Shown one piece after another: positions 55,225-63,972 of a stretch of DNA of 64,000 nt (its first letter is position 1; each line of letters starts with the position of its first letter). The DNA lies in assembly GCA_014382445.1 (NCBI GenBank), contig JACNJS010000039.1, positions 62,001 through 126,000 on the forward strand, in the 5' to 3' direction. This stretch comes from Bacteroidota bacterium (lineage in GTDB: Bacteria > Bacteroidota > Bacteroidia > Bacteroidales > F082). The position numbers and the translations under genes were made by a program. Under the pieces are notes generated by a model. That model was given only the letters and a program-made list of their open reading frames with translations, ran no database searches and had not been told where the DNA came from.

Positions 55225-57602
55225 ACCAAATTGGCGGAATATCAACCACCCGTATCAACATTGCAATAGGACTGGTTTCAACGGCAATTATTGCTTTTCA
55301 ATTAGTGCTGATGCAGATACTATCATACGTGCAATGGTATCATTTTGCGTATATGATTATTTCAATTGCCTTGCTCGGATTTGGTGCTGCCGGTACTTTT
55401 TTAACAATTTTTCGTGAAAGGCTACAGCAAAACTATAACTGGCTTTTTCCTTTGTTAATACTTTTAACAGCAGTATTAATGTCGATTGTTGTTAAAGTAG
55501 CAGGTTTGGAGGTAATACGATTCGATACTTTGCTGATTTTTCACGATTATAGCTATGCAGGCCGCTTGCTCCTTACTTACCTGATTTACTTCCTCCCTTT
55601 TTTTACCGGAGCCCTCGCTATTGGAATGAGTTTTTTAAAATTTTCCAAACAAATCGGCAGTATATATATGGCGAATCTTTTGGGATCTGGTATGGGAGGT
55701 ATTATCGCTATACTGCTGATGCATTTGATGTTACCCGAACAATTGCCTGTTGTTGTGGCCTTTATTGCCTTAATTGGCGGACTGGTTGCATACCCAAAAA
55801 ATGCCGGAAAATTATTACATATCTCTGCGATTGGTTCAATAATTATTTTGCTTGCTGTTTATTTTAGCACGCATAATTTGGTGCCATCAGAGTACAAGGA
55901 TATCAGTCGTACAATGTTATTACCGGAGGCTTCAATTGAAAATGAAAAAAGTACTCCTTATGGATTGGTACAAGTGGTTTCCTCCCCTGTGCTTCGATAT
56001 GCACCGGGCGTAAGTCTTAATTACCGCAAGCCTTTTCCCATCCGAAAGGCGGTTTTTAATAATGGAAACTGGAATGGTAATCTTGTGCCAAATACAGATC
56101 AGCAAAATACTGACATTCTGAATTATACCCCGCAATCCTTGCCTTATCATATTGAAAAAATTAATAGAGTATTGATTCTGGATGCAGGAACCGGAGAGAA
56201 TGTATCACTCGCTTTATCGAATAATGTGCTTGATATTAACGCCTCTGAAGATAATGCCATAATTTTCGGATTACTTCAAAATTCGTTCAGAGATCAGGAT
56301 GTTGTTAAACTGCATCAGGCAACTGCACGGAGTTTTCTTGTTTCAGATACATCAGGTTATGATTTGATCCAACTACCTGTTATTGGTTCATTTTTTGGTA
56401 ATTCAGGACTTAATGCAATTGAACCCCGATATGAATTAACCATCGAGGCTTTCCATGAAATGTGGGACAAACTTCGCGACGATGGTATGATATCCGTTAG
56501 TTGCTGGATGGATTATCCGGTTAGGAATACGTATAAAATTATAGCAAGTATTAACCAGCTACTAGATGAAAAAAACATTGATAATCCAAGTGAGCACATC
56601 GTTGCCATCAGAAGCTGGAGTGCATTTTCTATTCTGGTTAAAAAAACAGGGTTTACTAACGACCATGGAAAACAAGTTATTCAGTTTTGTAACGATATGA
56701 TGTTTGACCCCTTATTACTTCCGGGAAACAATAAAGCAATCCGTGGGATACATAACGTGCTACAGGACAGTTCATTTTTCATTAATATTGAACAGTTATC
56801 ATCCACCAATAATAAGGAGTTTCTTAATGAATATCCTTTTCGTATAAAGGCAGCTACCGATGATAAACCTTTTTTCTTTCAGAATCTACAATGGAGTGGG
56901 ATTAACCAGCTAATAACATCGTTTGGTGAGGGTAGCATCCCGTTTTTTGAGCTTGGTTATGTGCTTATTCTTCTCACATTTATTCAAATAATTGTTATTG
57001 CAGGTGTTTTTATTATTTTGCCGCTTTTGCTAAAATCCTGGAAAAGCAATAGCAAAATGTGGATAATAGTATATTTTAGTGGAATTGGTCTTGCTTTTAT
57101 GTTTGTCGAAATTGTAACTATTCAACAATTTACCTTCTATTTCGGACAACCAATTTATGGTGCTGCAGCCAGTATTAGTATATTACTGATTGCATCGGCA
57201 ATGGGAAGCTATTATTCGGGTTCCTTACGAATTACTAAAAAATTGCTTCTTTTTGTACCTGTTGTAATTGCGATATTGATACTGTTAAATGCACTGGTTC
57301 TGTCAAATATCCTATCATCTACAATGGATGCATCGCTGGTAGTAAAAATTATAGTATCAATAGTTTTGATTGGCATTACCGGCTTCTTTCTGGGGATACC
57401 TTTTCCTGCAGGAATAAAATATTTATCAGAAGGCAAACAGACTGATATCCCTTGGGCATGGGCTTTCAACGGGTATTTTTCGGTTATTAGTACCGCACTG
57501 GCAACTATTATTTCGGTTGAAACCGGTATGGTTTGGGTGTTACTTTTGGCAGCAAATACTTATGCCCTTACAGGATTGTCGAGTTCATTTCTGAAAAGAT
57601 GA
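55221..57602 (+). CDS. Membrane protein with spermidine-synthase-like domain
   Basis: A 793-residue protein: seven or so N-terminal membrane segments (about 12-215), a soluble region (about 235-560) with a SAM-binding-like motif VLILDAGTGENVSLALSNNV and a downstream ISVSCWMDYPVRNTYKI, and five or six C-terminal segments (about 575-785), including AWAFNGYFSVISTALATIIS. This matches transmembrane spermidine-synthase-like proteins, whose reaction is not established; the polyamine-site residues are not clear. It is translationally coupled to the exported pcm gene. Confidence 0.8.
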   Translation: MNQIGGISTTRINIAIGLVSTAIIAFQLVLMQILSYVQWYHFAYMIISIALLGFGAAGTFLTIFRERLQQNYNWLFPLLILLTAVLMSIVVKVAGLEVIRFDTLLIFHDYSYAGRLLLTYLIYFLPFFTGALAIGMSFLKFSKQIGSIYMANLLGSGMGGIIAILLMHLMLPEQLPVVVAFIALIGGLVAYPKNAGKLLHISAIGSIIILLAVYFSTHNLVPSEYKDISRTMLLPEASIENEKSTPYGLVQVVSSPVLRYAPGVSLNYRKPFPIRKAVFNNGNWNGNLVPNTDQQNTDILNYTPQSLPYHIEKINRVLILDAGTGENVSLALSNNVLDINASEDNAIIFGLLQNSFRDQDVVKLHQATARSFLVSDTSGYDLIQLPVIGSFFGNSGLNAIEPRYELTIEAFHEMWDKLRDDGMISVSCWMDYPVRNTYKIIASINQLLDEKNIDNPSEHIVAIRSWSAFSILVKKTGFTNDHGKQVIQFCNDMMFDPLLLPGNNKAIRGIHNVLQDSSFFINIEQLSSTNNKEFLNEYPFRIKAATDDKPFFFQNLQWSGINQLITSFGEGSIPFFELGYVLILLTFIQIIVIAGVFIILPLLLKSWKSNSKMWIIVYFSGIGLAFMFVEIVTIQQFTFYFGQPIYGAAASISILLIASAMGSYYSGSLRITKKLLLFVPVVIAILILLNALVLSNILSSTMDASLVVKIIVSIVLIGITGFFLGIPFPAGIKYLSEGKQTDIPWAWAFNGYFSVISTALATIISVETGMVWVLLLAANTYALTGLSSSFLKR

Positions 57603-57640
57603 TTCTGGTCAACCTATTTCAGGATTTTACATTATACCAG

Positions 57641-57766
57641 TTCAGTTTATAAGTAGATCATTCCACTTTGTCAAAATTGTAACTAGAAAAAGAAATTCCG
57701 GCAATAGGACCTGCTGCATTGTGAATTTTTATATTTTCATCGCCACAAATGTTATCACTTTTGTTT
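57641..57766. repeat. Diverged ~125-bp repeat, copy A
   Basis: From TTCAGT at 57641 to about 57766 this sequence aligns with copy B at 59882. On the reverse strand copy A is open for about 36 codons ending GPIAGISFSSYNFDKVE then stop, but it has no start and its frame is closed upstream. It looks like the tail of a lost gene. Both copies precede genes of the same cluster. The rest of 57603-57909 has no recognised gene. Confidence 0.55.
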
Positions 57767-57909
57767 TAATGATTTGCACCAATAAAATAAGTGATAAAAT
57801 TTATTCATCAAACTGTGTATATTATTTATGTCCAGTGTTTGGTTTGAGTTGTTAATTAATTACTCAAAGTTCTAAAGTTACTTATCATTCTTCAATTAAA
57901 AAACATAGT

Positions 57910-59136
57910 ATGGAATCAATAAATTTTAAGGTTTACAAATATCGTTGGATCATGCTAAGTGTGTATATGTTCATGGTAGCCGTAAACCAACTACTTTGGA
58001 TCACATTTGCTCCTATTACTGCTGAAGCAGCAAAGTATTATAATGTTTCGGATCTTCAGATTGGTATTCTATCCATGTGTTTCATGATCGTATTTATTGT
58101 TGTATCCTTCCCTGCATCATGGGTTATCGACACTTATGGAATTCGAATAGGAGTAGGAATAGGCGCCATTCTAACTGGAGTATTCGGATTGTTACGCGGA
58201 TTTGTTACTACCGATTATGAGCTGTTACTTTTAACACAAATTGGCATTGCTATTGGTCAGCCATTTCTCATCAACGCTATTACTAAACTTGCTGCCCGCT
58301 GGTTTCCTATCGAAGAAAGGGCCACGGCATCAGGGTTTGGAACTCTGGCGATGTACCTCGGGATTTTAATCGCAATGTTGCTTACACCCATTCTTACGGA
58401 AAGTAATGGCATAAATACCATGCTTTATATTTACGGAATTATTTCAATTATCGCCGCGCTTATCTTTCTTGTTTTTGCTAAAGAACACCCCCCTACTGCT
58501 CCATGCCGCCCTGATCAGGAGGAACGCTCCCTTGTTTTAGATGGTCTTAAAAATATGTTACGAAATAAAAATTTTTATTGGTTAATGTTCATTTTTTTTA
58601 TTGGGTTAGGAATATTCAACAGCGTGACAACATGGATAGAGGCTATTCTTGGTCCTAGAGGTTTTTCAGCTACACAAGCCGGAATAACAGGAGGTCTTAT
58701 GATTATGGGTGGAATTGTTGGTGCCATCATTATGCCTGTGCTATCCGACTTCTACAGAAAAAGGAAACTTTTTATCATTCTTGCCCTAGTAGGCAGTATC
58801 ATCGGTCTTGCAGGATTAACCTTCGCTAGTAGTTACTGGATGCTACTTTCGTCAGGAGCTGTTTTAGGGTTCTTTCTTCTCAGTGCCGGCCCCATTGGAT
58901 TTCAATATGGTGCAGAAATAACTTTTCCGGCTTCTGAAGGCACTTCAAACGGATTGCTTTTGCTTATGGGACAGATATCAGGTATTGCGTTTATTTTTGC
59001 GATGGATAGTATGAAGTCGTCAGTAACAGGTTCAATGACTATGCCTTTGATTATGCTCCTCGGGTTAATGGTTCTCAGCCTTATTTTATCAACACACCTC
59101 AAGGAATCGCCATTTATGAGTGATAAGAAGATATGA
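57910..59136 (+). CDS. MFS transporter, FLVCR/MFSD7-like
   Basis: A 408-residue major facilitator with twelve membrane segments in two halves (break at about residues 195-222). YRWIMLSVYMFMVAVNQLLW, SFPASWVIDTYGIRIGVGIG, WFPIEERATASGFGTLAMYL and GTSNGLLLLMGQISGIAFIF recall the FLVCR/MFSD7 subfamily, whose animal members carry choline or haem-related cargo. Bacterial substrates are unknown. It is the first gene of a same-strand series with the acyl-CoA dehydrogenase, AOR and MobA, although gaps are large. Confidence 0.85.
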   Translation: MESINFKVYKYRWIMLSVYMFMVAVNQLLWITFAPITAEAAKYYNVSDLQIGILSMCFMIVFIVVSFPASWVIDTYGIRIGVGIGAILTGVFGLLRGFVTTDYELLLLTQIGIAIGQPFLINAITKLAARWFPIEERATASGFGTLAMYLGILIAMLLTPILTESNGINTMLYIYGIISIIAALIFLVFAKEHPPTAPCRPDQEERSLVLDGLKNMLRNKNFYWLMFIFFIGLGIFNSVTTWIEAILGPRGFSATQAGITGGLMIMGGIVGAIIMPVLSDFYRKRKLFIILALVGSIIGLAGLTFASSYWMLLSSGAVLGFFLLSAGPIGFQYGAEITFPASEGTSNGLLLLMGQISGIAFIFAMDSMKSSVTGSMTMPLIMLLGLMVLSLILSTHLKESPFMSDKKI

Positions 59137-59398
59137 AAACTAATAATCCTAATTTTTTAATTTCCCACTATCCGATAATGTAATAAGTCTTTATTATTTT
59201 AATAACAGAATTTGATTTCTCGTTTAGTTGTTACTTTCTATACTACAGATTCATAAGTCATTAACTTGTTTGGCTCAGCAATTGCAATTACAGCATTATA
59301 TACTTAAACCTATAAAAATCAATCATTTGATTTGCTCAATAGAACTAATCTGCTTAGAAAAACTCTAAAACTCAAATCATATTGAACTTAAAATCTTT
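59137..59398. other. Non-coding stretch after the MFS gene
   Basis: AT-rich, with no frame resembling a protein and no clear promoter or hairpin. Nothing identifiable. Confidence 0.4.
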
Positions 59399-59683
59399 GT
59401 GATTAGCGGTTATTTATCATTTCTTTATAAAACACATAACCATTCAGGGTCAGGAGAAATTACGAGATGTAGTTTATATTACTATGGCATCGGTGCCTCC
59501 ATCGGAAAAAAAGTAATTTTATCAAAAGACGAAAAATGGTTTCTTGATTTTGGTTTAGGAATTTCAAATAATTTGTATCACGAAATACTAATTTTTTCCA
59601 CAAGTGACTGGAGTGAAACTTATTTCGGAAATGATATGTTAGTCAGGCCCATTTTACAAATAGGTAAAAAATTCTTGATTTAG
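59399..59683 (+). pseudogene. Fragment of a small outer-membrane beta-barrel-like protein
   Basis: A 94-codon frame (only a GTG to start) with alternating aromatic/polar pattern and the ending IFSTSDWSETYFGNDMLVRP followed by ILQIGKKFLI, as in the last two strands of small DUF3575-like barrels, which end GxxIGxxF. GIGASIGKKVILSKDEKWFL fits an inner strand pair. No signal peptide or N-terminal half is present, and an in-frame stop lies 11 codons upstream. I read it as the 3' remnant of a lost gene; a short intact ORF cannot be excluded. Confidence 0.45.
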
Positions 59684-59881
59684 TAAATAGAAAAAAAACC
59701 ATGCGCTAAAATTTTAAATATAAAATGAGAGAGGCATTGATAAATAAATACAAATCAACACATCTCAGTTCCACAATCATGCATTTAATCATTCCCTCGT
59801 TTACATCCTTACACTAAAAAAAGGAATTTGATAAAATTCCAAAAAATTTCGGTAACTCATTGTTCTTATTCTACTGCCAAG

Positions 59882-60010
59882 TTCAGTATCTTCAAGTTGA
59901 CTCATTCCGCTTTTTTAAAATTGCAACTTTCAAAATAATTTCCTGCAACAGGACTTACTGTATTATGTAATTATGTATTTTCATGGCCGCAAATGATTAT
60001 CAGAATGTTT
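59882..60010. repeat. Diverged ~125-bp repeat, copy B
   Basis: Matches copy A at 57641 over its whole length with many substitutions; the conserved reverse-strand peptide pattern is ICG.EN, then HN, then P.AG..F, then NF.K.E and stop, but here an in-frame TAA breaks it. It lies 49 bp before the acyl-CoA dehydrogenase start. The remainder of 59684-60058 shows no gene. Confidence 0.55.
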
Positions 60011-60058
60011 AAATAAACAGAACTGATTCATTCATAATAATGACATAAACAGTAACAT

Positions 60059-61237
60059 ATGGCCACGAGTCAATATAATCATCCCGACTATTTTTGTGTA
60101 GATGACTTATTAAGCGATGAACATAAACTTATTAGAAGCTCCGTTAGAGAGTGGGTAAACAGGCGAGTAATACCTATAATCGACGAAGCTTGTCATAAAC
60201 ACGAATTTCCTTCTCATTTAGTTAAAGAGTTAGGTGAAATTGGAGCATTTGGGCCCTACATTCCAAAAAAATATGGCGGTGGAGGTTTAGATCACATTTC
60301 ATATGGCCTTATTATGCAGGAACTCGAAAGAGGGGACTCAGCTTTACGTTCAGCAGCATCGGTACAGTCGTCATTGGTAATGTATCCAATTTATAAATTT
60401 GGTACTGAAGAACAAAAACTAAAGTACTTGCCTGCATTAGCTCGCGGTGAAATGATTGGTGCTTTCGGTTTAACTGAGCCTGATTATGGGTCAGATCCGG
60501 GAGGTATGAAAACAAAGTTTGAAGATAAGGGAGATCATTATTTGTTAAACGGAGCAAAAATGTGGATTACAAATGCTACAAATGCCGACATTGTTATTGT
60601 ATGGGCTAAAGATGAAAACGGATTGATAAGAGGACTGATTGTTGAAAAGGGTATGCATGGCTTTACTGCTCCCGAAACCCTAAATAAATGGTCGTTAAGG
60701 GCATCGATTACCGGAGAACTGGTTTTTGATAATGTAAAAGTCCCTGAAGAAAATATTTTTCCGAATATCACAGGGTTAAAAGGGCCCATTATGTGTTTGA
60801 ATTCTGCCAGATATGGCATTGCATGGGGTGTAATTGGTGCTGCATGCGACTGTTACGATACTGCTTTAAGATATTCTCTGGAACGAAAACAATTTAATAA
60901 ACCAATTGCAGGCTTTCAACTAACCCAAAAAAAATTGGCAGAGATGATAACCGAAATCACTAAGGCACAGCTTCTTGCTTGGCGCTTAGGTACATTGAGA
61001 TATGATGATAAGGCAACACCAGCACAAATCTCAATGGCAAAAAGAAATAATGTAGAGATTGCCCTTAAGATCGCCAGAGATTCGCGCCAAATTCTTGGTG
61101 CAATGGGCATAACCGGTGATTTTCCTATCATGAGGCACATGATGAACCTTGAATCAGTAATTACTTATGAAGGCACTCACGACATTCATCTTTTGATTAC
61201 GGGTCATGATATAACAGGAGAGAATGCTTTCAAATAA
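60059..61237 (+). CDS. gcdH: Glutaryl-CoA dehydrogenase-type acyl-CoA dehydrogenase
   Basis: FAD enzyme oxidising glutaryl-CoA, usually to crotonyl-CoA and CO2, in lysine, tryptophan or aromatic-acid breakdown. The 392-residue chain matches the family closely: RSAASVQSSLVMYPIYKFGT (substrate Arg), GLTEPDYGSDPGGMKT, KMWITNATNADIVIVWA, LNSARYGIAWGVIGAA and the catalytic Glu in TYEGTHDIHLLITG. The Tyr before that Glu is kept, as in decarboxylating members, which favours but does not prove decarboxylation. It is followed by AOR after 147 bp, on the same strand. An electron-transfer flavoprotein gene is not in view. Confidence 0.9.
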   Translation: MATSQYNHPDYFCVDDLLSDEHKLIRSSVREWVNRRVIPIIDEACHKHEFPSHLVKELGEIGAFGPYIPKKYGGGGLDHISYGLIMQELERGDSALRSAASVQSSLVMYPIYKFGTEEQKLKYLPALARGEMIGAFGLTEPDYGSDPGGMKTKFEDKGDHYLLNGAKMWITNATNADIVIVWAKDENGLIRGLIVEKGMHGFTAPETLNKWSLRASITGELVFDNVKVPEENIFPNITGLKGPIMCLNSARYGIAWGVIGAACDCYDTALRYSLERKQFNKPIAGFQLTQKKLAEMITEITKAQLLAWRLGTLRYDDKATPAQISMAKRNNVEIALKIARDSRQILGAMGITGDFPIMRHMMNLESVITYEGTHDIHLLITGHDITGENAFK

Positions 61238-61327
61238 AATCATCCTTAAAAGTTACATTCAAACCCATAAAAGAATATACTAGCTCCGATGATTCTATTA
61301 TTGACAAAAATGAAAATGAAAAAAATC

Positions 61328-61354
61328 ATGTGCATTTTGTATTTTTGTGCACAT
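61328..61354 (+). promoter_or_regulatory. Palindromic operator overlapping a -7 box upstream of AOR
   Basis: ATGTGCA (61328-61334) and TGCACAT (61348-61354) form a perfect 7-bp inverted repeat with a 13-bp spacer, and the spacer contains TATTTTTG (61340-61347), a TAnnTTTG box. A dimeric regulator bound here would cover the promoter, so repression of the AOR gene is plausible. It is 30 bp before the AOR start. Confidence 0.55.
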
Positions 61355-61384
61355 ACTATTTTTAACAAAACGATATAAAGTACT

Positions 61385-63091
61385 ATGTTTGGCTGGGCAG
61401 GGAAGATATTACAAATCAATTTAACAACCGGGGAACATTCGCTGATTTACCCCGAAGAGCATCTTTACAAACTATATATTGGAGGCAAAGGACTTGCAGG
61501 TTACTATTTAAAAGACCATATTACCAAAGCCTGGGATTCGGAAACAATGCCGATATTGTTTTTTAACGGACCATTAGTTAACACTCAATCCCCAACTTCA
61601 GGAAAGATGACCATTATGACACGTTCCCCATTAACTGACACTGTGGGTTACGGATCAGTTGGCGGTGAACTCGGAACACAAATCAAAAAAGCTGGTTATG
61701 ATGGAATAATAATCACAGGAAAAAGTGAAAGACTTTCAGGTATTGAAATTATAAACGAATCGATAAAATTTACTGATGCTCAGTCCCTCAAAGGATTAAC
61801 AAACAAAGAGGTATATGCACGAATTTATAAAGAAGGTTCTATCGCTTCAGTTGGTCCTGCAGCTGAAAATGGTGTATACTTTGCATCTATCACAGTTGAT
61901 AATAATTATATGGCCGGAAGAAACGGATTGGGATTAGTAATGGCAAATAAGAATTTAAAATACTTATCTGTTTATGGAACCGGAACTACTTCAGTATTTG
62001 ATCCTGAAGGCTTGAAAAATGCAAAAAAGAAAATATTCAGTCTGGCTGCTGCTAATCCAGTTTTGCAGGGTAAATTCGGATTGGCAAAAATTGGAACCGG
62101 GGCTTTCTTCGACCTTAATGATTTTGAAAAAACAGGATCCAATTCTGATACAATGGATGTTATCGGGTATATGAAAAAACATCAGCCAAAACGAGCAGGA
62201 TGTCGTGGCTGCCATATCCTTTGTAAAAAAGTTGGCAAAAAAAAGGAATTCATTCCTGAGTGGGAAACCATGTCGTATTTTGGAACACTGGTTGAAAACA
62301 TGAATATTGAAACCGTATTTGAAGCTAACAGGATATGCAATGAATTAGGCATGGATACCATTTCAGCCTGTGCAACGCTTGCCTGCTATAAAGATATCTC
62401 AGGAAAAAAAATAGTTCCAGTTGATATCTTACAATTACTTAAGGACATTGGAAATGGAGTAAATGATGGGCACATCCTTAAATTAGGCTCCTATCGTTAT
62501 GCTGAAAAAATGGGGCGAATCGATTCCTCATTAACTGTTAAGAAACAGGAATTACCCTCATACGATCCCAGGGAATCATATGATATGGCTCTTGCTTATA
62601 TTACTTCCACACGAGGTGGCTGCCATTCAAAAGCTTTTCCACTTGCAACAGATAACTCAGGGTCCTTAAAAAACACTGACAAACTTTCTTTCAATGGTAA
62701 GGCTCAATCTATAAAATTATCCGAAGATCTAAATGCTATAGTAGACTCTCTGACAGCCTGTAAATTCATATTTTTTGCAGCAACCCTTGATGAATATGCT
62801 CAGGCTCTCAATAACGTAACAGGAATGCATTTCACATCTCAGGATCTATTAAGAATTGGAGAACGTATTTATTTTGACGAACGTTTGATGAACGCAAAAA
62901 ATGGATTTACAAGCATAGATGATGACCTTCCCGAACGGTATTTTAAGGAATCGGTAATGAATGGAAAAGGTGTGGTATTAGTTCCTATCAACAGAAAGGC
63001 CTTTCTCAAAACAAGATCAGAATATTATCACATACGCGGACTCGATGAAAACGGAATTCCTCTACCTGAAACACAACATCAAATGTTCTAA
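61385..63091 (+). CDS. Aldehyde:ferredoxin oxidoreductase family protein (tungsto/molybdopterin)
   Basis: A 568-residue AOR-family enzyme, oxidising aldehydes to acids (or related reactions) with a bis-pterin W or Mo centre and one [4Fe-4S] cluster. N-terminal domain: FGWAGKILQINLTTGEHSLI, GGKGLAGYYLKD, GKMTIMTRSPLTDTVGYG (pterin contacts) and AGRNGLGLVMANKNLKYLSV. Cluster Cys residues are 273, 276, 280 (GCRGCHILC) and probably 459 (SLTACKF), the spacing known from Pyrococcus AOR. TSTRGGCHSKAFPL marks the third domain. It is somewhat shorter than typical AORs (about 600-620 residues). mobA follows at 24 bp, consistent with cofactor supply. Confidence 0.92.
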   Translation: MFGWAGKILQINLTTGEHSLIYPEEHLYKLYIGGKGLAGYYLKDHITKAWDSETMPILFFNGPLVNTQSPTSGKMTIMTRSPLTDTVGYGSVGGELGTQIKKAGYDGIIITGKSERLSGIEIINESIKFTDAQSLKGLTNKEVYARIYKEGSIASVGPAAENGVYFASITVDNNYMAGRNGLGLVMANKNLKYLSVYGTGTTSVFDPEGLKNAKKKIFSLAAANPVLQGKFGLAKIGTGAFFDLNDFEKTGSNSDTMDVIGYMKKHQPKRAGCRGCHILCKKVGKKKEFIPEWETMSYFGTLVENMNIETVFEANRICNELGMDTISACATLACYKDISGKKIVPVDILQLLKDIGNGVNDGHILKLGSYRYAEKMGRIDSSLTVKKQELPSYDPRESYDMALAYITSTRGGCHSKAFPLATDNSGSLKNTDKLSFNGKAQSIKLSEDLNAIVDSLTACKFIFFAATLDEYAQALNNVTGMHFTSQDLLRIGERIYFDERLMNAKNGFTSIDDDLPERYFKESVMNGKGVVLVPINRKAFLKTRSEYYHIRGLDENGIPLPETQHQMF

Positions 63092-63114
63092 TTTGATAAA
63101 AAAATATTTATTCC

Positions 63115-63723
63115 ATGCATAGTTCTCCTAAAATTTCATGCGCTATACTTGCCGGTGGTAAAAATACAAGAATGAAAGGCAAAAACAAAGCCCTTCTTGA
63201 GGTAGACGGAATTAGAATAATAGACAGGATCCTCAGCGAGATTGATGAGATATTTGATGAAATAATCATTGTTACTAATTCACCGGAAGAACTTAATGTA
63301 TCCACAGAAAAATATATTATTGTCAGGGATATGATAGAAAATATCGGTCCCCTTGGGGGAATCTATAGCGCTTTAATGACAAGCACTAAAGAAGCAGTTT
63401 TTATATTACCTTGTGATCTCCCCTATTTGAAAACAAATATTATTGAAGAAGAAATTGAATTATTTCAAAACATTGATTGCGATGCGATAGTACCAAGACT
63501 GGGAACCTACCTTGAACCCCTCCATTCAATATTTAAAAAGTGTCTAAATAAAGAACTTTTTGAATTTATTCAGACAACTGATAATTATTTTATCACAAGT
63601 TTTCTTGATCTTATAAACGTCTATTATTTTGATATAGAACAATCTATGTATCACAAAAAAGTTTTTACCAATATTAACACTCTTCGGGAATTAAATGAAG
63701 TTAATAAATCAAGGAGAAAATAA
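63115..63723 (+). CDS. mobA: Molybdenum cofactor guanylyltransferase
   Basis: Transfers GMP from GTP to molybdopterin, making the guanine dinucleotide form. The 202-residue protein has the nucleotide-binding start CAILAGGKNTRMKGKNKALL (GG...R...K), IGPLGGIYSALMTS and the metal-site PCDLPYLKTN. It lies 24 bp after the AOR gene and is probably in the same operon. AOR enzymes characterised from archaea carry pterin without the dinucleotide, so a MobA partner suggests either an MGD-type cofactor here or another molybdoenzyme downstream. Confidence 0.87.
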   Translation: MHSSPKISCAILAGGKNTRMKGKNKALLEVDGIRIIDRILSEIDEIFDEIIIVTNSPEELNVSTEKYIIVRDMIENIGPLGGIYSALMTSTKEAVFILPCDLPYLKTNIIEEEIELFQNIDCDAIVPRLGTYLEPLHSIFKKCLNKELFEFIQTTDNYFITSFLDLINVYYFDIEQSMYHKKVFTNINTLRELNEVNKSRRK

Positions 63724-63972
63724 CAGATAGTAGCTCAAGAAATTTTATTAGGAGATCACCTGATTTTAAAAAAATATATCTAATATTGCAATACAACTTC
63801 GGAAAATTTCTACAGTTCTTAAGGAAATCAATGACAATCAATAAATTAACTTTATCATAGGAAATAGTGGTTTATATAAACTATTGTAATTTTAAGATTT
63901 AAACTTCCATGTTTAAATACCAGCCTACTTTGACACTTTGTAATAATGAAATGACATAAATATCATGAAAAT
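63724..63972. other. Intergenic tail after mobA
   Basis: AT-rich, with no ORF of note and no terminator hairpin recognised. Confidence 0.4.

Noticed and set aside
61301-61306. TTGACA as a sigma-70 -35 box for the AOR gene
   Set aside because: The distance to the TATTTTTG box is about 36 bp, far outside the normal spacing in either the Bacteroidetes or the E. coli model.
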